From the NCBI GenBank assembly GCA_002431635.1, contig DJGH01000051.1, positions 353 through 17,462 of the forward strand: a stretch of DNA of 17,110 nt, written 5' to 3'. The notes beneath the pieces are model-generated. The model was not told the DNA's origin. It did not search any database and worked only from the letters and a program-made list of their open reading frames with translations. The DNA comes from Petrotoga sp. UBA5851 (GTDB lineage Bacteria; Thermotogota; Thermotogae; Petrotogales; Petrotogaceae). Shown here piece after piece: positions 14,794 through 17,110 of the stretch (positions are counted from its first letter, which is position 1; the number at the start of each line of letters is the position of its first letter). The position numbers were made by a program, and so were the translations under genes.

Positions 14794-15147
14794 ATGAAAA
14801 AAATTCTTTTTGTAGTTTATCAGTCACCGGTAGGTTCAATATGGGTAAACGAAGCTTTCCGAACGGCATTCGGAATGTACGGCGAAGATATAGAGCCGTC
14901 AGTGTTGCTTATAAATGAGGCCTGCACTGCTCTTGCAAAGGACAGCAAACCCGAAAATCTTGGTCTTCTTCCTATAAAGATGGTTCAAAAGTTTATCGAC
15001 AGATACGAGACCTCTGTTCTGACAGTAAAAGAGGATCTTGAAAAATATTGTGTAAAAAGTTTGGATGATGGTTTTAAAGCTAAGATACTTGAAAAGAAAG
15101 ATCTTGATGCCCTGTTTCATGATAATGAATTTGTTATATTCATGTGA
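14794..15147 (+). CDS. TusC/DsrF-like protein
   Basis: A 117-residue DsrE-superfamily protein placed where tusC/dsrF is expected. It begins MKKILFVVYQSPVGSIWVNEAFRTAFG, the TusC-type opening (a P-x-GS-x..EA..-A pattern). It continues with a PSVLLINEACTAL strand, long charged helices, and the short C-terminal strand NEFVIFM, as in TusC, which ends in a similar hydrophobic strand. TusC is a structural subunit of the TusBCD heterohexamer and does not itself carry the main persulfide; cysteines C44 and C86 are present but not at a recognised active position. AGGAGGAG just before ATG 14794 is strong. The stop codon overlaps the ribosome binding site of the next gene (TGAGGTG), so translation of the two is coupled. 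Confidence 0.75.
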   Translation: MKKILFVVYQSPVGSIWVNEAFRTAFGMYGEDIEPSVLLINEACTALAKDSKPENLGLLPIKMVQKFIDRYETSVLTVKEDLEKYCVKSLDDGFKAKILEKKDLDALFHDNEFVIFM

Positions 15148-15156
15148 GGTGTTCTT

Positions 15157-15426
15157 ATGGCTATGATACTTATAAAATATGGATTTGACCATCCGGCAGA
15201 AAAAATAAAGCTGGAAAATTCAAGGGAAGATGATGCGGTAGTATTTATACAGAATGGCGTGTTTTGGGCTTTAAAGAAAGAAGTTAAGAATTATAAGGGT
15301 AATTTCTTTGCTTTAAAGGAAGATTTTTTATCCAGAGGCTATAGTCCTGAGGACTCTGTCATGGAGTTGGTTGATTATAATCAATTAATTGATTTAATTG
15401 AGAAAAATGAAAAATCCATAGGTTAA
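15157..15426 (+). CDS. TusB/DsrH-like protein
   Basis: An 89-residue protein with the TusB/DsrH layout: a first strand (AMILIKYGF), the acidic loop REDDAVVFIQNGVFWALKK (family pattern 'GDA-hydrophobic-IxDGVxxA'), an NFFALKEDFLSRG strand-helix, and the closing VDYNQLIDLIE, matching the usual 'DY..FV.L' end. It contains no cysteine at all, so the conserved DsrH cysteine is absent and it is probably a structural subunit as in TusBCD. GAGGTG overlapping the upstream stop drives ATG 15157; ATG 15163 is a possible alternative. It closes the first transcription unit, followed by a hairpin. Confidence 0.72.
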   Translation: MAMILIKYGFDHPAEKIKLENSREDDAVVFIQNGVFWALKKEVKNYKGNFFALKEDFLSRGYSPEDSVMELVDYNQLIDLIEKNEKSIG

Positions 15427-15451
15427 CCTTGTTTATTCGGTTTTTAATGCT

Positions 15452-15485
15452 CAGGGGAAGCATTTTTGCTTCCTGCTGTGCTTTT
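15452..15485 (+). terminator. probable terminator after the TusB-like gene
   Basis: GGAAGC-ATTTTT-GCTTCC (15456-15473), with outer CAG/CTG pairing, is followed by TGTGCTTTT. It separates the transporter/DsrE unit from the regulator gene, although it is not strong and read-through is possible. Confidence 0.6.
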
Positions 15486-15491
15486 AAAATT

Positions 15492-15500
15492 TGATATAAT
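15492..15500 (+). promoter_or_regulatory. TATAAT promoter of the HTH-TusA regulator
   Basis: TTTGATATAAT places a TG one base before a perfect TATAAT (15495-15500), but the -35 position is poor. This is an extended -10 type promoter. The predicted start near 15507 lies inside the inverted repeat at 15494-15519. Confidence 0.65.
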
Positions 15501-15519
15501 ATTTAAATGTATATTATAT
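15494..15519. promoter_or_regulatory. AT-rich inverted repeat, candidate operator of the HTH-TusA regulator
   Basis: ATATAATAT (15494-15502), an 8-base spacer and ATATTATAT (15511-15519) form a perfect 9-bp inverted repeat over the -10 box and start site, just ahead of the ribosome binding site. ArsR-type winged-helix dimers use AT-rich inverted repeats of about this size, so it is a good candidate for autorepression. AT-rich sequence can give such repeats by chance. Confidence 0.5.
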
Positions 15520-15536
15520 TCAGGAGATAACTTTTG

Positions 15537-16148
15537 ATGAAGGATTCTTTCATAAACTCAAAGATTCAATCTTTAAGCCTTCCGGAACTGTTCAAGATAA
15601 TGTCAAATCAATCAAGACTGGAGATACTTGTGCTTCTTAAGGATCAGTGTTCTACAGCGACCGAAATAGCCACACGTCTGGATATGGATATTTCAAGCGT
15701 CTACAGAAGCCTTAAATTTCTTGAAGTAAACGGTCTGATTACTTCTTTTGCGCAGAGCAATACGCAAAGGTATGATTTGGCTTCCCCTTATATATACGAT
15801 ATGCTTGAAAGCTCCATAAAAATGCTTTCCGGCCTTAAAGGGACCAGAATGGTAAAAGGCAAGAATATTGAAATTTTTGCCGTAGAGTTCAAAAATCCGG
15901 ATGAAATAAAACCCGATAAGATACTTGATGTCAGAGGCGAGCTATGTCCTGTGCCTGACATACAGACCAAGAACTGTCTTAAAGAGCTTGAGCCCGGAGA
16001 AATTCTTTTGGTCATAATGGACTATCCTTTATCCAAGGAGCGTGTCTGTGAAAGTCTAAAAAGAGAAGGGAACGATATCATTGCTATCTTTGATGACGGT
16101 TTGGGCGACAGCAGGATCTTTATAAGGAAAAATAAGCTTTCAATATAA
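15537..16148 (+). CDS. ArsR-type winged-helix regulator fused to a TusA domain
   Basis: Residues ~14-85 form a winged helix of the ArsR type: LPELFKIMSNQSRLEILVLLKD, then TEIATRLDMDISSVYRSLKFLE (helix-turn-helix at ~41-63) and a wing (LITSFAQSNTQRYDLAS). A ~40-residue helical linker follows. Residues ~128-200 are a complete TusA domain with CPVP at 137-140 (DVRGELCPVPDIQTK). That domain matches the stand-alone TusA-like protein upstream at about 33 of 71 positions by eye, so the two probably arose by duplication. The fusion suggests a sensor that reads persulfidation of C137, or protein-delivered sulfur, and adjusts DNA binding (inference). Other cysteines are C38, C147 and C171. TTG 15534 precedes ATG 15537; AGGAG at 15522-15526 fits ATG 15537. 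It lies 17 bases before gcvH. Confidence 0.88.
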   Translation: MKDSFINSKIQSLSLPELFKIMSNQSRLEILVLLKDQCSTATEIATRLDMDISSVYRSLKFLEVNGLITSFAQSNTQRYDLASPYIYDMLESSIKMLSGLKGTRMVKGKNIEIFAVEFKNPDEIKPDKILDVRGELCPVPDIQTKNCLKELEPGEILLVIMDYPLSKERVCESLKREGNDIIAIFDDGLGDSRIFIRKNKLSI

Positions 16149-16165
16149 AACAGGAGGTTAAAAAG

Positions 16166-16525
16166 ATGATTAAATATGCTAAAACCCATGAATATGCTTG
16201 TCTGAACGGAAAAACAGCCAAAGTAGGAATATCAGCACACGCAGCAGAAGAGCTTGGAGATATTACCTATGTTGATCTTCCGCAGGTTGGAAAAATAGTG
16301 AAAAAAGGTGATACATTATGTGCCGTTGAATCTGTTAAATCTGCCAGTGATATTTTTGCTCCGGTAAGTGGAAAAATTATCGCAGTCAATTCAGAGCTTG
16401 ACGGTACACCTGAACTTATAAATGATTCCGCCGAAGAAAAAGGCTGGATAGTTGAAATTGAGCTTTCTGATGTAAAAGAAATGGATTCACTCCTTGATGA
16501 GGCTCAGTATAAAGCTGACCTTTAA
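16166..16525 (+). CDS. gcvH: GcvH-type lipoyl carrier protein
   Basis: A 119-residue lipoyl-domain protein of the GcvH family. The lipoylation lysine is K58 in CAVESVKSASDIFAPVSG, the exact H-protein context. Other hallmarks are GISAHAAEELGDITYVDLP near the start, and TPELIND and KGWIVEIEL near the end. In the glycine cleavage system it shuttles the aminomethyl group and reduced lipoyl dithiol between P, T and L proteins, none of which is in the window. Here it follows the HTH-TusA regulator by 17 bases with a strong AGGAGG, so it belongs to the sulfur locus. Lipoyl proteins of this shape also serve as sulfur carriers (LbpA) beside TusA and DsrE proteins in heterodisulfide-reductase-like sulfur oxidation. 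Both roles remain open. C52 near the lysine is unusual. Confidence 0.88.
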   Translation: MIKYAKTHEYACLNGKTAKVGISAHAAEELGDITYVDLPQVGKIVKKGDTLCAVESVKSASDIFAPVSGKIIAVNSELDGTPELINDSAEEKGWIVEIELSDVKEMDSLLDEAQYKADL

Positions 16526-16530
16526 TTTCG

Positions 16531-16554
16531 ACCTCCCTTAGGGAGGTTTTTTTG
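16531..16554 (+). terminator. strong rho-independent terminator after gcvH
   Basis: ACCTCCC-TTA-GGGAGGT followed by seven T's. It ends the regulator-gcvH unit 5 bases past the gcvH stop. Confidence 0.95.
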
Positions 16555-16590
16555 TATATCTGGTATATTGGATGTTTTTTATCTTATTTG

Positions 16591-16599
16591 TGATATAAT
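16591..16599 (+). promoter_or_regulatory. extended -10 promoter of the peroxiredoxin gene
   Basis: TGATATAAT (TG, one base, perfect TATAAT) with a poor -35. It shares TGATATAATAT with the promoter of the HTH-TusA regulator, although only one arm of that inverted repeat is present here. Confidence 0.6.
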
Positions 16600-16631
16600 A
16601 TATTGAAATACTAAAACAGGAGGTGCACAGC

Positions 16632-17087
16632 ATGCTGAAAATCGGAGACTTGGCTCCGCAATTTGTGCTTAAGGATCAGAATGAAAAAGAACATTCTCTT
16701 TCGGAACTCATAGGAAAGAAAGTCCTCCTATCCTTTCATCCTCTTGCCTGGACCGGTATATGCACAGACCAGATGAAGATGGTGGACAGTCATTATGATG
16801 AATTTACAGCTCTGAATACTACAGCTTTTGGAGTAAGTATAGATACAACCTTTTCAAAGAAAGCATGGGCGGAAAGTATGGAGATTAAAAAACTTTCTCT
16901 TCTTTCTGACTTCTGGCCTCACGGGAAGCTTGCCTGTGACCTTGGCATATTCAGAGAAAAAAACGGATTTTCAGAAAGAGCCAATATTATAATAGATGAA
17001 ACCGGCAAGATCATATTTTTGAAAGTTTATCCGATAAAATTGCTTCCTGATATTAACGAAGTTCTGGGTTTTTTAAAACAAAGATAA
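16632..17087 (+). CDS. AhpE-like peroxiredoxin
   Basis: A 151-residue thioredoxin-fold peroxiredoxin that reduces hydroperoxides with a catalytic cysteine. The PxxxTxxC motif is P37-LAW-T41-GI-C44 (FHPLAWTGIC), with C44 the peroxidatic residue. R116 in FSERANIIIDETG completes the active site. The SDFWPHG segment (from about residue 92) and the overall length match the AhpE subgroup. C102 (LACDLGIF) could act as a resolving cysteine, or the enzyme may be reduced by an external thiol. The frame opens at GTG 16623, but that codon lies inside the AGGAGGTG ribosome binding site (16618-16625); ATG 16632 is 8 bases past GGAGG. It has its own promoter and lies after a terminator, so its link to the sulfur locus is by position only. 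Confidence 0.93.
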   Translation: MLKIGDLAPQFVLKDQNEKEHSLSELIGKKVLLSFHPLAWTGICTDQMKMVDSHYDEFTALNTTAFGVSIDTTFSKKAWAESMEIKKLSLLSDFWPHGKLACDLGIFREKNGFSERANIIIDETGKIIFLKVYPIKLLPDINEVLGFLKQR

Positions 17088-17110
17088 TTATTTTAAAAAA
17101 CATTCCCTTT

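Noticed and set aside
15142..15160. TGA at the end of the TusC-like gene as a selenocysteine codon
   Set aside because: The YeeE/YedE context made this worth checking, but the protein already ends where TusC proteins end, the TGA overlaps the next ribosome binding site, and no hairpin of SECIS type directly follows.
7200..16525. The sirtuin and GcvH as a SirTM/GcvH-L lipoyl ADP-ribosylation system
   Set aside because: Those systems carry a macrodomain protein and a SirTM-class sirtuin in one operon. Here the sirtuin is a different small type, more than 8 kb away, in its own transcription unit, and no macrodomain gene is present.

Overview
The window looks like a low-GC Bacillota (Clostridia-type anaerobe) chromosome. 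Supporting signs are the strong AGGAGG/GGAGGTG ribosome binding sites, AT-rich TATAAT promoters, rho-independent hairpins with T tracts, and families typical of that group: CsoR/CopA/CopZ, 2TM plus DUF4097, DsrE/TusC/TusB-like proteins and a type-2 glycerate kinase. No rRNA, tRNA or CRISPR array was seen, and species cannot be assigned from this alone.

Layout. Positions 1-2.9 kb (+ strand) look like accessory DNA: the tail of a DUF3788-like gene cut by the window edge, a small broken ORF, an unrecognised conserved-type protein, a decayed IS3-family transposase orfA, a NUDIX hydrolase fused to a pyrophosphatase-like domain, and a GNAT-like protein. From 3.1 to 7.05 kb (- strand) lie a 2TM/DUF4097 pair and a compact copper-efflux operon, csoR-copA-copZ, with a GC-tract CsoR-type operator in front and a terminator behind. 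A small divergent sirtuin (+) meets an alpha/beta hydrolase (-) tail to tail at a shared hairpin; the hydrolase sits behind a SAM methyltransferase. At 10.0-12.7 kb (+) a GntP-type permease and a glycerate 2-kinase form a carboxylate uptake and phosphorylation unit.

The most interesting part is 13.0-17.1 kb (+). It is a sulfur-handling locus in three transcription units. Unit 1 holds a TusA-family protein (CPVP), a YeeE/YedE thiosulfate-type transporter with all three conserved cysteines, and three small DsrE/TusD-, TusC- and TusB-like proteins. Unit 2 holds a winged-helix regulator fused to a second TusA domain, followed at once by a GcvH-type lipoyl carrier with its lipoylation lysine. Unit 3 is an AhpE-like peroxiredoxin. 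The regulator's own promoter lies inside a perfect 9-bp AT-rich inverted repeat, which suggests autoregulation. My inference is that the locus imports thiosulfate or a related sulfur species, passes sulfane sulfur along TusA/DsrE-type carriers, and reads sulfur status with the HTH-TusA fusion. The lipoyl protein and peroxiredoxin would link it to dithiol chemistry and to detoxification. The domains and motifs are visible in the sequence; the integrated system is inference.
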